Source: an uncultured Niabella sp.
GTDB taxonomy: Bacteria > Bacteroidota > Bacteroidia > Chitinophagales > Chitinophagaceae
NCBI GenBank assembly: GCA_934486785.1
Contig: CAKSQK010000002.1
Span: 297,021-361,020, forward strand
Length of the DNA stretch: 64,000 bases
Reading direction: 5' to 3'
Shown: piece after piece, positions 1 through 9,633 of the stretch
Numbering within the stretch: position 1 is the stretch's first letter
Layout of the letters: every line of letters begins with the position of its first letter
Made by a program: the position numbers and the translations under genes
Notes under the pieces: model-generated
Database searches by the model: none
What the model saw: the letters and a program-made list of their open reading frames with translations, nothing else
What the model was told of the DNA's origin: nothing

Positions 1-17
1 GCATTATAAAACAAATT

Positions 18-953
18 ATGCCTCAACTTTTATCTTCGTTTTTTAAGCTAATAAGGTTGCCCAATCTTATTTTCATTGTACTTACACAAGCGTTGTTCCA
101 GTTTTGCATATACTATCCCATTTATGAAAACAACCTACCCGCGGGCGATACTTTACAATTTATTTTGCTCGTACTGGCATCGGTGTTTATTGCAGCAGGC
201 GGTTACATCATCAATGATTATTTTGATATTAATATAGACCTCATCAACAAGCCCGATAAAACGATTTTGGGACGGCAACTGGGCAGGCGCCGGGCACTGG
301 CCTGGCATTTAATACTAAGCCTGACGGGAATTGTACTCACCGCCATTGCCGTAAATGCTTTTGAAAGGTGGTATATTATTTTTGCAAATTCCGGTGCGGT
401 CGTTCTGCTATGGTTCTACTCCGCCAGGTTTAAAAAAGATGCCGTAATTGGCAACGTGATCGTGGCAGTTCTTACCGCGTGGACGATCATGATTATTTTT
501 CTTTCCAAATATTCTTTTGCTGATGCATTCAGAGATGTAAGCTATGAGCAGGTAAGATTTTTCAGGTTTACCATATTGTATGCCGGTTTCGCGCTCATCA
601 TATCGCTAATAAGAGAAGCCGTAAAAGATATTGAAGACATGCCCGGCGATGAAAAATTTGGCTGTAAAACCATGCCCATACGCTGGGGCATCAATGCCAC
701 GAAAGTGTATGTAGCCGTGTGGATCACCATTTTAATTGCTATGCTGATAGTCATTCAAATTTATGTGCTGCAGTTTGGGTGGTGGCTTGCCGTTATCTAT
801 TGTTTGGTTTTTATAACAGTGCCTTTGGGATATGCTTTTAAAAAACTCATCACCGCCAACACTACCAATGAATATCGCAGCCTGAGCGATCTTTCAAAAC
901 TTGTGATGCTAACCGGCATCCTGTCTATGATATTTTTTTATATTTACCTATGA
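18..953 (+). CDS. UbiA-family prenyltransferase (geranylgeranylglycerol-phosphate geranylgeranyltransferase-like)
   Basis: An integral-membrane enzyme of the UbiA superfamily, which transfers a polyprenyl chain from its diphosphate to an acceptor. Bacteroidota members with this neighbour are usually annotated as geranylgeranylglycerol-phosphate geranylgeranyltransferase, but the acceptor cannot be read from the sequence. Both Asp-rich motifs that bind Mg-diphosphate are present: NDYFDINID at residues 66-74 and DIEDMPGDEKFG at about 204-215. Seven to nine hydrophobic segments run through the 311 residues, a normal length. The ATG lies 17 bases from the window edge, so nothing upstream can be judged. 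The Maf gene follows 62 bases downstream on the same strand and may be co-transcribed. Confidence 0.85.
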   Translation: MPQLLSSFFKLIRLPNLIFIVLTQALFQFCIYYPIYENNLPAGDTLQFILLVLASVFIAAGGYIINDYFDINIDLINKPDKTILGRQLGRRRALAWHLILSLTGIVLTAIAVNAFERWYIIFANSGAVVLLWFYSARFKKDAVIGNVIVAVLTAWTIMIIFLSKYSFADAFRDVSYEQVRFFRFTILYAGFALIISLIREAVKDIEDMPGDEKFGCKTMPIRWGINATKVYVAVWITILIAMLIVIQIYVLQFGWWLAVIYCLVFITVPLGYAFKKLITANTTNEYRSLSDLSKLVMLTGILSMIFFYIYL

Positions 954-1015
954 ACCGGTTGACTTAACGGGGGAACCCTGATCACAATTAAATAAATTCA
1001 TTCGTATACACTAAA

Positions 1016-1597
1016 ATGGCAGAAAAGATCATACTCGCCTCCGCATCGCCCAGAAGAAAACAATTGCTTGAATGGGCTGAAATACCTTTTGAAATCATCA
1101 CCGCAGATACAGATGAAACATTTCCTGCAGGCATACCTTTATACGAAGCTGCCATGTATGTAGCTTTGCAAAAAGCGCTGATCGTGCAGAAAACAGTTGG
1201 TGAAAAACAGATTGTACTTGCCGCAGATACCATGGTTGTAGTGGAAGATCGCATGCTAAGCAAACCAACAGATAAAACAGATGCTATAAACATGCTAATG
1301 CACTTGCAAAACAACACACACCAGGTGATTACAGGGGTTGCTATTTTAAACGGATTACATCAGGTTTTATTTCATGATGTTACCGAAGTGGCCTTTCATG
1401 AACTGACACCGCAGCAGATCCTTTTTTATATAGACAAGTACCAACCATACGACAAGGCCGGCGCTTATGCCATACAGGAGTGGATTGGTGTGGTAGGCAT
1501 CAAATGGGTAAAAGGCGATTTTTATAATGTGATGGGCTTGCCAGTAAGCCGCGTAGTAAAGGAATTGGCCGCAATGAACAATTTTAATAGCGGTTGA
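1016..1597 (+). CDS. maf: Maf family nucleoside triphosphate pyrophosphatase
   Basis: A house-cleaning pyrophosphatase that hydrolyses non-canonical or modified nucleoside triphosphates to monophosphates in the cytosol. The N-terminal signature ILASASPRRKQLLEW (residues about 5-19), the AADTMVV segment (about 68-74), the LSKPTDKTDA motif and the DKAGAYAIQEW motif (about 144-154) are all those of the Maf/HAM1-like fold. At 193 residues it has the usual family length. The order prenyltransferase, Maf, DUF2851 is on one strand with short gaps, compatible with one transcript. Confidence 0.93.
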   Translation: MAEKIILASASPRRKQLLEWAEIPFEIITADTDETFPAGIPLYEAAMYVALQKALIVQKTVGEKQIVLAADTMVVVEDRMLSKPTDKTDAINMLMHLQNNTHQVITGVAILNGLHQVLFHDVTEVAFHELTPQQILFYIDKYQPYDKAGAYAIQEWIGVVGIKWVKGDFYNVMGLPVSRVVKELAAMNNFNSG

Positions 1598-1680
1598 TAA
1601 CCCGTTAGATCACTGCCCATTCATGCATGCATGCCTGCTGATAGGTGCCTGACAAATAAAACCTGCTTAAACTTCTAACC

Positions 1681-2937
1681 ATGACAGAACAACTTTTCCA
1701 ATTCATCTGGCAATTGCAGTATTTGAATAAAGATTCGCTGCAAACCACTACGGGCGAAGCCTTGCAAATACTGCACCCGGGCACATTAAACACCAACCAG
1801 GGGCCCGACTTTATTAATGCCAGAATTAGTATAGGCACCACTACTTGGGCTGGATCTGTTGAGTTGCATTTAAAAACATCAGACTGGCACAAGCACAATC
1901 ACACGTCAGACAAAAATTATAAAAATGTGATCCTGCACGTGGTGTATGAACATGATGATCCTGCCTCTGAACTTCCTACGCTGGAACTGCAGACCAGAAT
2001 ATCGCACAGTCTGCTGAAGCGGTATGAAGAACTGATGCTGTCCCAAACTTTTATCCCCTGCGAAAAGATGGTTCATGATGTACCATCCATCGTCATCACC
2101 AATTGGAAGGACAGGCTGATTGCGGAGAGACTTGAGAGGAAGTCAGAAAACATTCACAAGTACCTGACAAAAAACAACCAACACTGGGAAGAAAGCTTTT
2201 GGTGGTTGCTGGCATCAAATTTTGGCACTAAGGTAAACAGCGAAGCCTTTGAAGCCATAGCCAAAAGCATCCCGGTATCTGTTCTTGCGCGGCACAAAAA
2301 CAGCCTGCCGCAAATTGAAGCCCTGCTGCTGGGGCAGGCCGGTTTGCTTAACGATACATTTACTGACCCGTATGCTGCCATGCTTCAAAAAGAATACAGG
2401 TTTTTACAAACAAAGTATGGCCTGATCAACCCCGGCATACCTGTTTATTTTTTAAGAATGCGGCCCGGTAATTTTCCAACTATCCGGCTGGCACAATTAG
2501 CAGCGTTAATACAAAACTCCCTGCATCTGTTTTCAAAGATCATTGATGAACCTTCGCTTGCAAAGGTGAAGGAATGGTTTGCCGTGAACGCGAATGATTT
2601 CTGGCATTACCATTACAGGCTGAACGATGCATCGGTGTACAAACCTAAAAACATTGGAGCTTCTATGATTGACAATATCATTATCAATACTGTGGCGCCG
2701 ATACTGTTTACCTACGGCGCTGTGCATCAAAATCTAACATTAAAAGACAAAGCAATACAATGGCTTGCAGAAACCAGTCCTGAGCAAAACCGCATTACCA
2801 AAAAACTACAAATTATTGGGTTTGAAAACAAACACGCTTTGGATTCACAATCGCTAATCGAACTAAAAGCCCACTATTGCGATTTGAGAAAATGCCTAAA
2901 CTGCGCTGTGGGCAATGCTTTGCTTAAGAAAGTTTAA
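1681..2937 (+). CDS. DUF2851 family protein
   Basis: A conserved Bacteroidota protein of unknown function; I recognise it as DUF2851 from its N-terminal half (segments HPGTLNTNQGPDF, GSVELHLKTSDW and VILHVVYEHD). It has no signal peptide and no membrane segment, so it is probably cytosolic. The C-terminus contains a Cys cluster (HYCDLRKCLNCAVG), a possible metal or Fe-S ligand set that is typical of the family. Length 418 residues, as expected. The nuclease-like idea sometimes raised for such folds is not supported by any motif I can see. It lies 83 bases after maf. Confidence 0.82.
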   Translation: MTEQLFQFIWQLQYLNKDSLQTTTGEALQILHPGTLNTNQGPDFINARISIGTTTWAGSVELHLKTSDWHKHNHTSDKNYKNVILHVVYEHDDPASELPTLELQTRISHSLLKRYEELMLSQTFIPCEKMVHDVPSIVITNWKDRLIAERLERKSENIHKYLTKNNQHWEESFWWLLASNFGTKVNSEAFEAIAKSIPVSVLARHKNSLPQIEALLLGQAGLLNDTFTDPYAAMLQKEYRFLQTKYGLINPGIPVYFLRMRPGNFPTIRLAQLAALIQNSLHLFSKIIDEPSLAKVKEWFAVNANDFWHYHYRLNDASVYKPKNIGASMIDNIIINTVAPILFTYGAVHQNLTLKDKAIQWLAETSPEQNRITKKLQIIGFENKHALDSQSLIELKAHYCDLRKCLNCAVGNALLKKV

Positions 2938-3153
2938 TAATTATGCGCATCTCATGGAATATTTTATGCCTCATTGTCTAACTCCGCTTGCGCCGTTCAA
3001 GCCAGGCTCTCGGGTTTGAAGAAATCCTCAACAAGAAAAAAGGAGGAGAATTAAACTTCAATAATAATTTTTAAAATTGTTGCGTTTGTGTTTCTTTCTG
3101 CGTTCTACTAAGTATAATTATAACCAAAATTATTTACCATTAAATCATTACCA

Positions 3154-3669
3154 ATGAAAAATGTATTGTATTGCCTTACAATCATAGTGCTGCTTGCGTC
3201 CTGCTGGAAACAAAAACAGGAAGAAGTGCTGGGCTATGCTCCCTTGTATGGCAATGAAGCTGAAATGAAAACCGTTAGCCTTACTACGGCACAACCTGTG
3301 GAAAACGGCGGAAAAATCTACGTGTTCAACAACCTGCTTTACCAGGTAGAAGCCGGCAAAGGCATTCATATAACTGACATTTCAAACCCCGAAAACCCTG
3401 TAAAGAAAGGCTTTTTAAAAGTATCGGGCGCGCAGGAACTGGCCATTAAAGACAACCTTATTTTTACCAACAATATGCGTGACCTTGTGATTGTAAGGAT
3501 CGAAAACAATACAGCCACAACCGTACGCAGGCTGCAAGACAGTTTCAAAGCATTGTTTACCGTCACGCGCCCGCCTGAAAGGGGCAAATTTGAATGCCCA
3601 GACCCTTCAAAAGGAACCATAATTGGCTGGCAAAAGAAAACGCTTATAAATCCGGCCTGTACCTACTAA
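3154..3669 (+). CDS. LVIVD-type repeat lipoprotein, short
   Basis: Probable outer-membrane or periplasmic lipoprotein: residues 1-17 form a signal peptide ending in the lipobox LLASC. The body has beta-propeller-like blades of the LVIVD type (GIHITDISNPENPVKKGFLK, then NLIFTNNMRDLVIVRI). Only about two blades are present in 171 residues, so it cannot close a propeller alone. The C-terminus (GKFECPDPSKGTIIGWQK) departs from the repeat. It precedes a second LVIVD lipoprotein by 30 bases, and the two probably form an operon and may work together. No enzymatic function is visible. Confidence 0.7.
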   Translation: MKNVLYCLTIIVLLASCWKQKQEEVLGYAPLYGNEAEMKTVSLTTAQPVENGGKIYVFNNLLYQVEAGKGIHITDISNPENPVKKGFLKVSGAQELAIKDNLIFTNNMRDLVIVRIENNTATTVRRLQDSFKALFTVTRPPERGKFECPDPSKGTIIGWQKKTLINPACTY

Positions 3670-3699
3670 CCCATTGCTAACCCCTATAAAAAATCTGAA

Positions 3700-4458
3700 A
3701 TGAAAAAAGCTTTACATCTCCTATGTGTTACTGCCGGTTTTGCTGCACTGTTTATAGCCTGCGATAAACAAATGGACAATTCCCCTTCAGGCAATAACGG
3801 CCAGGGCGGCTCCACTGCCCGAATGACCCTATGGAATAATTACCTGTACATTGTAAACAATTCAGAGTTGCAAACCTATGATGTAACAAACCCTTCTCAG
3901 GCAGTGCTGCTCAATAGCCAAAATGTGGGTTGGAACATTGAAACCATTTTTCCTTACAGAGATAAATTATTCATCGGCTCTCAAACCGGCATGTTCGTGT
4001 ATGACAACAGCAATCCTAAAAGCCCCAAACTACAGGGACAGGCACAGCATTTGCGTGCCTGCGACCCCGTGGTGGCAGATGATGATTACGCCTATGTTAC
4101 ACTGCGCAGCAACAGCAATGGCTGCGGCGGCACTTTAAACCAGTTGAACATTTATAATATTTCAGGCGTGAAGATCACATCTCCACAGCTTGTGAGTACG
4201 CTGAACATGCCAGAGCCGAACGGCCTGGGAAGTAAAGGAAATACCCTATACATCTGCATGGGAGCAGCAGGCTTGAACGTGGTGGACATTAGCGATAAAA
4301 CCAAACCCAAACTGATTAAAACAATCAACGATGATGAAATTTATATTGATGTGATTCCTTATGATGATGTGCTGATAGCCTATGTGCAGGGCGGCATGGT
4401 TTTATTCAACATCAGCAACCCGGCTGAACCGGTAAAACTATCTACCGTTAAAAACTGA
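3700..4458 (+). CDS. LVIVD repeat-containing lipoprotein
   Basis: Signal peptide with lipobox FIAC near residue 21, then a Gly/Asn linker and at least four LVIVD-type blades of the form 'YLYIVNNSELQTYDVTNPSQ', 'DKLFIGSQTGMFVYDNSNPK', 'GLNVVDISDKTKPKLIK' and 'MVLFNISNPAEPVKL'. Such repeats build beta-propellers at the cell surface in Bacteroidota; no catalytic residues are known. Length is 252 residues. It resembles the product of the gene 30 bases upstream in both repeat type and lipidation, which suggests an old duplication. Function unknown. Confidence 0.78.
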   Translation: MKKALHLLCVTAGFAALFIACDKQMDNSPSGNNGQGGSTARMTLWNNYLYIVNNSELQTYDVTNPSQAVLLNSQNVGWNIETIFPYRDKLFIGSQTGMFVYDNSNPKSPKLQGQAQHLRACDPVVADDDYAYVTLRSNSNGCGGTLNQLNIYNISGVKITSPQLVSTLNMPEPNGLGSKGNTLYICMGAAGLNVVDISDKTKPKLIKTINDDEIYIDVIPYDDVLIAYVQGGMVLFNISNPAEPVKLSTVKN

Positions 4459-4622
4459 TGCAATGAAACTGCCTGAGATATTGGTTTTAAAAAAAATCTT
4501 ATGAAATGAGCCATTAGAATGTTTCAAACGAACAGGGAATGATCCCGATTGCAATTGCGATGGCGAATTCCATGTGACAATAAAAAAACAGCTGCGTAGC
4601 AGCGCACTAAAAAAACATACAC

Positions 4623-5531
4623 ATGAATAAAATAATATTAGTATTGCTGTTAACAACGTTTTGCGCCAACATTTATGCGCAGGATGTGATTTATATAAAC
4701 CCCAGAGAAGTGGGCAGGCCTGCGCCGCCGCAACCCAGGTGGATGCCTGCCAGACCTTTGAAGGATGGCGCCATCAGGGTAGATCACCCCGAGGCAAAAA
4801 TGATCATGGGGAAAGTAACAGAAATAACGCCTTCATTTATTTTTTATAAAAAAAATAGCGATGGAGCGTTATATACTACACCAGTTGCAAATATTGACTC
4901 GGTGATTTTTGAAAACGGTATGGTACAAAAATTTACCCGCGAATCAAGAATGCCGGATTATAAAATAAGGGATCGCAGAGAGTACGGTAACCTGGGCACA
5001 AGTATCATTTCGGGCTACTTTGGCGTGTTTACCCACCGTGTGCGTTTTTTAGACTGGAGCGGACAGAACGATCCTGATTATACACCTTTTGTAAAAACAG
5101 GACTCGCTTATGAAAAACTCTTTTTGAAAGATAGGCTCGGGTTAGAAATAGCTCCGTTTATTGCCATCAATAAAAAGGGTTATGGTGGCGTATTACAAGC
5201 TAAATTCTATCCTAAAAATTATGGCCGTTTTCGAATGGGCATGGGCCCCTTTTATACCTTGTATGTTCGTGATAAAATGACCACGTATTTCAACAATGCG
5301 GATTGGTACACTATGACAATTAACCGGCAGGTAGCCATGTCGGTAATCGGATTTGGCCTTCAATTACAGTCTCATGTTGACAGAAACTGGCTTGTGGCTT
5401 TTAATGCAAGTATTGGCGGCGTAGTGGTTGGTCATACTGATCAAAATAAAAACTACCCGGGATTTACAGCTTCTTCTGCAAGAGGAACAGGCCAGGGAGA
5501 ACTAAGGTTAGGAATTGGATACCGGTTTTAA
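4623..5531 (+). CDS. Outer-membrane beta-barrel-like secreted protein
   Basis: I do not recognise a named family. Residues 1-19 are a Sec signal peptide cleaved after YAQ. A Pro-rich stretch and a small beta domain (KMIMGKVTEITPSFIFYKK) follow. From about residue 120 alternating amphipathic strands run to a C-terminal Phe (GELRLGIGYRF), the usual end of an outer-membrane barrel. The 302 residues would give about 8-10 strands. The next gene begins 28 bases later and may share its transcript. Function unknown; a porin-like or structural role is inference only. Confidence 0.6.
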   Translation: MNKIILVLLLTTFCANIYAQDVIYINPREVGRPAPPQPRWMPARPLKDGAIRVDHPEAKMIMGKVTEITPSFIFYKKNSDGALYTTPVANIDSVIFENGMVQKFTRESRMPDYKIRDRREYGNLGTSIISGYFGVFTHRVRFLDWSGQNDPDYTPFVKTGLAYEKLFLKDRLGLEIAPFIAINKKGYGGVLQAKFYPKNYGRFRMGMGPFYTLYVRDKMTTYFNNADWYTMTINRQVAMSVIGFGLQLQSHVDRNWLVAFNASIGGVVVGHTDQNKNYPGFTASSARGTGQGELRLGIGYRF

Positions 5532-5559
5532 ACATATCTTTAAATAAAACAACATACCA

Positions 5560-5907
5560 ATGAAAGCGCTATTAATGATTATTCTAACATTTCTCTCGGC
5601 GGGTTGCGTAAAACCCATCGGTACTATCGGCGCTGATGCGCCACCCTGCATCAAAGCCCTGATTATTGAAATGCAGAAAGAAGAAGTAAGAAACCCGCCT
5701 GCCTCGGTCTGGCAATATGAGTACAATGGGCAAACAGTATATTACGTACCTCCTTACTGTTGTGATATGTATGGAACGCTGTACAACAGCAACTGTGAAA
5801 TCATCTGCCACCCTGATGGCGGCTTCACCGGTAAAGGTGACGGCCGTTGTACTGATTTTTCAAGCAAGAGAAAAAATGAAAAATTAATATGGAAAGATAA
5901 CAGGTAG
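5560..5907 (+). CDS. Small Cys-rich lipoprotein (DUF6970-like)
   Basis: A 115-residue exported protein with a lipobox-like LSAGC near residue 16. The core PPASVWQYEYNGQTVYYVPP, the paired cysteines in PYCCDMYGTLY and the ending CHPDGGFTGKGDGRC match a small Bacteroidota domain that I recall as DUF6970. The conserved Cys pairs probably form disulfides or bind a metal in the periplasm; neither is proven. It is convergent with the SIMPL-domain gene, whose stop lies 5 bases away, so the two transcripts must meet without an obvious terminator. Confidence 0.68.
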   Translation: MKALLMIILTFLSAGCVKPIGTIGADAPPCIKALIIEMQKEEVRNPPASVWQYEYNGQTVYYVPPYCCDMYGTLYNSNCEIICHPDGGFTGKGDGRCTDFSSKRKNEKLIWKDNR

Positions 5908-5912
5908 CAGTA

Positions 5913-6689
5913 TTACCGCACGTTGCACTCCAGGTTCACGGTGATGCTTGCTGTTTTATTTTTTGATGTGGTGTTAAAGGCTCCCCCGTAGCTGTAATCT
6001 TCATTGCTATTTTGGCCCGTGATCTGAAAAATACCCATATTGGCCCTGTTTACGCCAGCTATGCTGCCGCCGGTATTTTTCGCGATGATCTCAGCGCGCT
6101 TTTTTGCATCTTCAGCAGCTTTTGCCAAAAGATCCAGTTTAAGATCGGCCAGCTTGGTATAAAAATACAGCGGCTCGGGAGAGTTTAGTTCAATGCCAGT
6201 TTCGATGAGTTCGGTTATTTCCCGGGAAAGGGCTTCTACCTTAGGAATGTCGCCCGATTCTACTTTTACAGTTTGTGTAAGCATGTACCCTGCAAAATCG
6301 TTGCCCGTAATTCTACCTTCTTCATTGTACCTTGTACTGTATTGCCTGTCTATCTTTACAGATGAAAAAATAATTTCCTTATCGGTAATCCCTTTACGTT
6401 TCAGGTAATTTTTAATGTTATTCTCGTCCTGCTTTAACTGTGCATAGGCGTCACGCAGTTCAAAAGCAGTGCGGTTGTAATTGCCGTTCCATGCAATAAG
6501 ATCGCTTGTAAAATTGGTTTCGGCGCTGCCGGTAACCCTGATGGTGCGCCTTTCTTTAAACTTGTATTTATAGGCGTTGCCCAAAATTAAAGCGCCTGCA
6601 ATGATGCAAATGCCTACAATGGCAAGGCCAATAAAGCTGCGCGATTGTAAAAAGTTGTTCACCGTGTTTTCTTTGGATGTTGTGTTCAT
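5913..6689 (-). CDS. SIMPL (DUF541) domain-containing protein
   Basis: The SIMPL/DUF541 fold is recognised from the RTIRVTGSAETNFTSD start, the LKRKGITDKEIIFSSVKID segment and the long helix with DAKKRAEIIAKNTGGSIAGV. Residues about 16-38 form a single membrane anchor, so the domain faces the periplasm. Family members include BP26/OMP28 and YggE, linked to oxidative-stress protection, but the biochemical role is unknown. Length 258 residues is typical. It stands alone on the minus strand; a small damaged gene on the same strand lies 42 bases upstream. Confidence 0.85.
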   Translation of the reverse strand: MNTTSKENTVNNFLQSRSFIGLAIVGICIIAGALILGNAYKYKFKERRTIRVTGSAETNFTSDLIAWNGNYNRTAFELRDAYAQLKQDENNIKNYLKRKGITDKEIIFSSVKIDRQYSTRYNEEGRITGNDFAGYMLTQTVKVESGDIPKVEALSREITELIETGIELNSPEPLYFYTKLADLKLDLLAKAAEDAKKRAEIIAKNTGGSIAGVNRANMGIFQITGQNSNEDYSYGGAFNTTSKNKTASITVNLECNVR

Positions 6690-6731
6690 TGCTTTATAAT
6701 TTTAGATGTTGATATGCTTGCTTGTTTACAC

Positions 6732-6934
6732 TTAGTTTGCCAGTTCTATCATGTCGGGTAACTTTTTCAGCAGGCTTTCTTCAACCGCCGAAAACCCACC
6801 GTCTTTGAATTTAATATTGCCCTCTTTACCCAAATGAATTTCGCAGGATTACCATCACCGGCTTTTTTACGATCGGTTTGCATGCCCAGTTTCCACTCGC
6901 CCAGATAAGAGTAACTCAACGAAAAAATTTTCAT
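6732..6934 (-). pseudogene. Frameshifted small conserved protein (about 67 codons)
   Basis: Reading the minus strand from the ATG at 6934 gives MKIFSLSYSYLGEWKLGMQT, then DRKKAGDGNPA, after which the frame breaks. Shifting frame near 6850 restores EIHLGKEGNIKFKDGGFSAV, EESLLKKLPDMIELAN and a stop at 6732. The span is 203 bases, not a multiple of three, so one base has been lost (or two gained) near 6845-6855. Both halves look coding (charged, amphipathic), so this is a recent frameshift or a sequencing error. The family is not recognised. Confidence 0.55.
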
Positions 6935-7077
6935 GCCGTAATATTAAGAATAATGAAGTCTAAATTAGAGAACCTGGTTGACAAGTGGCAGAATTAGTAG
7001 TTAATTATTTTTAAATACAAATTATTCTCTTAAACTTTGTAAGCTACTGTGAGTACAATAAGCAGTGCAGTGTTACC

Positions 7078-9555
7078 GTGACAAGAGTTATAATTAGTAT
7101 TTTTTTGATCATTACTTTCTGCAACAATGTCCTTTCTCAAAACAACAACATTAAGGGTATTATCGCGGGCAATGTTATTGACACTACTACCGGCGCCCCC
7201 GTTGCCGGAACCACTATAAATCTTATTCCATTACAGGATACTACTGCTACTCAATCTTATGTTGCAAACGAGCAAGGCGCTTTTGAGATACAGGGTGTAA
7301 AATTTGGTTACTACAGTTTACAATTTTCATCCATTGGCTTTTCAAAAATCAAACTGGATAGTATACATTTTAGGGCTGAGCGTTATGATTTTAATCTGGG
7401 AGATATTAAGATGTATCCTGAAGCAAGCGAGTTGGAGACAGTGATTGTGTATGCTGAAAAGCCATTGGTAGAATACAAAGAAGGCACTGTTATTTATAAT
7501 GTGGGTGAATCTGTATTGAGCGCAACATCCAGCACTGTGGAACTTTTAAAAACGATGCCTCTGATTTCAAATGATGCTAACGGCAAGATTTTATTGAAAG
7601 GAAAAGAACCTAGAATATTGATAGATGGCAAACCCACAAACCTTAGTGGAGATCAGTTGAACGACCTTTTGGAAGCCATGCCCGGAGGAATGATTGATAA
7701 AATCGAATTGCAGACTACACCGCCTCCGGAGTATGCCTCAGAAAGCGGAGGCGTTATTAATATTATTACAAAGAAAGGTAAAGTAGGTGCTACCGCAAGA
7801 GTAAATGCTTATGTAGGCACACTTGGTGATGCAAATCTTTCGGGAACGATCAGTTATCGTAATAAAAAATGGGTGCTGCAAGCTACTGCTGGCGCGGCAT
7901 ACAGCCGGTTTAATTCTGAGTCCGAATCTACCAGGGAAACCATTTACTTTAATAAAGTAAATAAAGAAACGGTTGACAGTACCAATTTTCTAATCACGCG
8001 TACTAAAAGTATCAATAAAAACCTGAGGCCTAACATGCGGCTTTCCGCAGAATATGAAATCAATAAGCAAAGCCAGCTTAACGTCACTGCTGTATTAGGC
8101 TTCAGCGATTTTAATAACACTAGCAAGAACTTCTACCAGAATCAAAATCGATTTAAGGAGGTTACAAAATATAATACTCGCGAGAATAGCAGCTATGGAA
8201 CGTCGTTCACCCCAGCAATTACTACCAATTATCGCTGGCGCAATAAGAAAAATGCTAAAGAGGTACTGGATGTTTTGGGTTCATTTAGCTATGGCAATTA
8301 CCATAATGACCGACTTTTTTATCAGCGGTTTTTTAAACCAGATGGCACATCTACAGGCGCTGATAGTACCGTAAAACAAATAAATGACAACGATAATTTC
8401 AACTGGGAATTTCGCGCGTCTTATAACATACCGCTATCCAAAAGCATTTTACTAAATACCGGCGCAACTATTAGCAGCGATCCATCTGCAAATGCACAAT
8501 TGACGCAGATCTATCAAAAAGCCACCGGAATGCTTACTACAGTTGATTCCATGAGTCCGGATTTTAAATATCGGCAAAATGTTTATACACTTCGTTCCGG
8601 TCTCACTATCGACCTGCCCAAAACATGGCGCATTATTGCCGGCGCTTTGGTAGAAAATACAGGTATCATTTTCACGTTCAGGGATAATAACAATAACCAT
8701 AACAACAATTATTGGAATGTAATGCCGAATTTAACAGTGAGAAAAGAATGGAGGCCATCGGGTTTAAGCACAGGCCTGTCTTATCGCAGAGGTATTAGAA
8801 GGCCAGGGCTGAGCCAGTTAAATCCCGCAGTGGATTACAGCAATCTTTACTCTATTCGTTTTGGCAATCCCACATTAACGCCACAATTGTCTGATAATTT
8901 TGATTGGAATATGGGCTATTTTAAAACAAAATTCAACATAAATCTATCGCTCGGTTATAATTATGTAAAAGACATCATTCAGCAGGTGCGAGATCTGGTA
9001 CCCGGTGAAAAAACACAGATTAGTTTTCAAAATATAACCGACCGTAAAGAATATGATGCCACGCTTATTGGCGGTTATACTTTTAGCAAAAAGATACGTA
9101 TTAACTTTGGCGGTGGTTATTCTTTTAATCAGTATAGTGATTATGATAAGATCAACAATAAATATAAAGACGGCGCCACTTATTACGGAAGCCTTAACGG
9201 AAGTTATATTATTACCGATAAAATTACTTTTGAAACCAACCTTCGATATAATTCAATTGCCGACCCCCAGGGCCGTGCAAGAAGTACTCTCAAACAAATT
9301 CTGGGGCTGCAAACAAAATGGTTTAAAAAACGTGTAACGCTTGGCTTAACGGCAATTGATCCTTTCAAACAGCAAGACTATACGGTTACAGCTTTTGGAA
9401 AGAATTTTAATATCATTACAGATCACCTTACCTACACCAGGAATTTCAGAATTTCTGTTGCCTACAATTTAACAAAACCACCCGTCAGCCAGGCAACAAA
9501 GCAAAAGGCAGTCAGCAGCGCAGTAAAAAAAGCCGCTGCTAAAAAGAAGAAGTAG
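7078..9555 (+). CDS. TonB-dependent receptor, outer membrane beta-barrel family
   Basis: Outer-membrane receptor of the Bacteroidota type. A signal peptide (1-20) is followed by a CarboxypepD_reg-like domain (about 28-110: IAGNVIDTTTGAPVAGTTI). Next come a plug (about 120-235: LLKTMPLISNDANGKILLKG, PPPEYASESGGVINIITKKG) and a large barrel to the end. It most resembles the OMP_b-brl_3 branch, whose substrates are mostly unknown. The start is GTG at 7078, giving a good signal peptide. The barrel ends in an unusual Lys/Ala tail (AVKKAAAKKKK) instead of a terminal Phe. No SusD or transporter partner lies beside it, so the substrate cannot be inferred. Confidence 0.87.
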   Translation: MTRVIISIFLIITFCNNVLSQNNNIKGIIAGNVIDTTTGAPVAGTTINLIPLQDTTATQSYVANEQGAFEIQGVKFGYYSLQFSSIGFSKIKLDSIHFRAERYDFNLGDIKMYPEASELETVIVYAEKPLVEYKEGTVIYNVGESVLSATSSTVELLKTMPLISNDANGKILLKGKEPRILIDGKPTNLSGDQLNDLLEAMPGGMIDKIELQTTPPPEYASESGGVINIITKKGKVGATARVNAYVGTLGDANLSGTISYRNKKWVLQATAGAAYSRFNSESESTRETIYFNKVNKETVDSTNFLITRTKSINKNLRPNMRLSAEYEINKQSQLNVTAVLGFSDFNNTSKNFYQNQNRFKEVTKYNTRENSSYGTSFTPAITTNYRWRNKKNAKEVLDVLGSFSYGNYHNDRLFYQRFFKPDGTSTGADSTVKQINDNDNFNWEFRASYNIPLSKSILLNTGATISSDPSANAQLTQIYQKATGMLTTVDSMSPDFKYRQNVYTLRSGLTIDLPKTWRIIAGALVENTGIIFTFRDNNNNHNNNYWNVMPNLTVRKEWRPSGLSTGLSYRRGIRRPGLSQLNPAVDYSNLYSIRFGNPTLTPQLSDNFDWNMGYFKTKFNINLSLGYNYVKDIIQQVRDLVPGEKTQISFQNITDRKEYDATLIGGYTFSKKIRINFGGGYSFNQYSDYDKINNKYKDGATYYGSLNGSYIITDKITFETNLRYNSIADPQGRARSTLKQILGLQTKWFKKRVTLGLTAIDPFKQQDYTVTAFGKNFNIITDHLTYTRNFRISVAYNLTKPPVSQATKQKAVSSAVKKAAAKKKK

Positions 9556-9633
9556 TAATGTAGCATACACGGTAAGAGCTGGCCAAATGTGAATTTAATT
9601 CAATCCGAATAAAAACAATTACATCCAGAACCC

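Noticed and set aside
2938-3153. Possible tRNA-like CGTTCAAGCC segment after DUF2851
   Set aside because: No acceptor, D or anticodon stems can be folded around it; the 216-base gap shows no gene or clear signal.
4577-4618. GCTGC-GTA-GCAGC hairpin between A-runs, looking like a terminator
   Set aside because: The T-run is on the minus strand, where no gene ends here; it lies between two plus-strand genes without a plus-strand T-tail.
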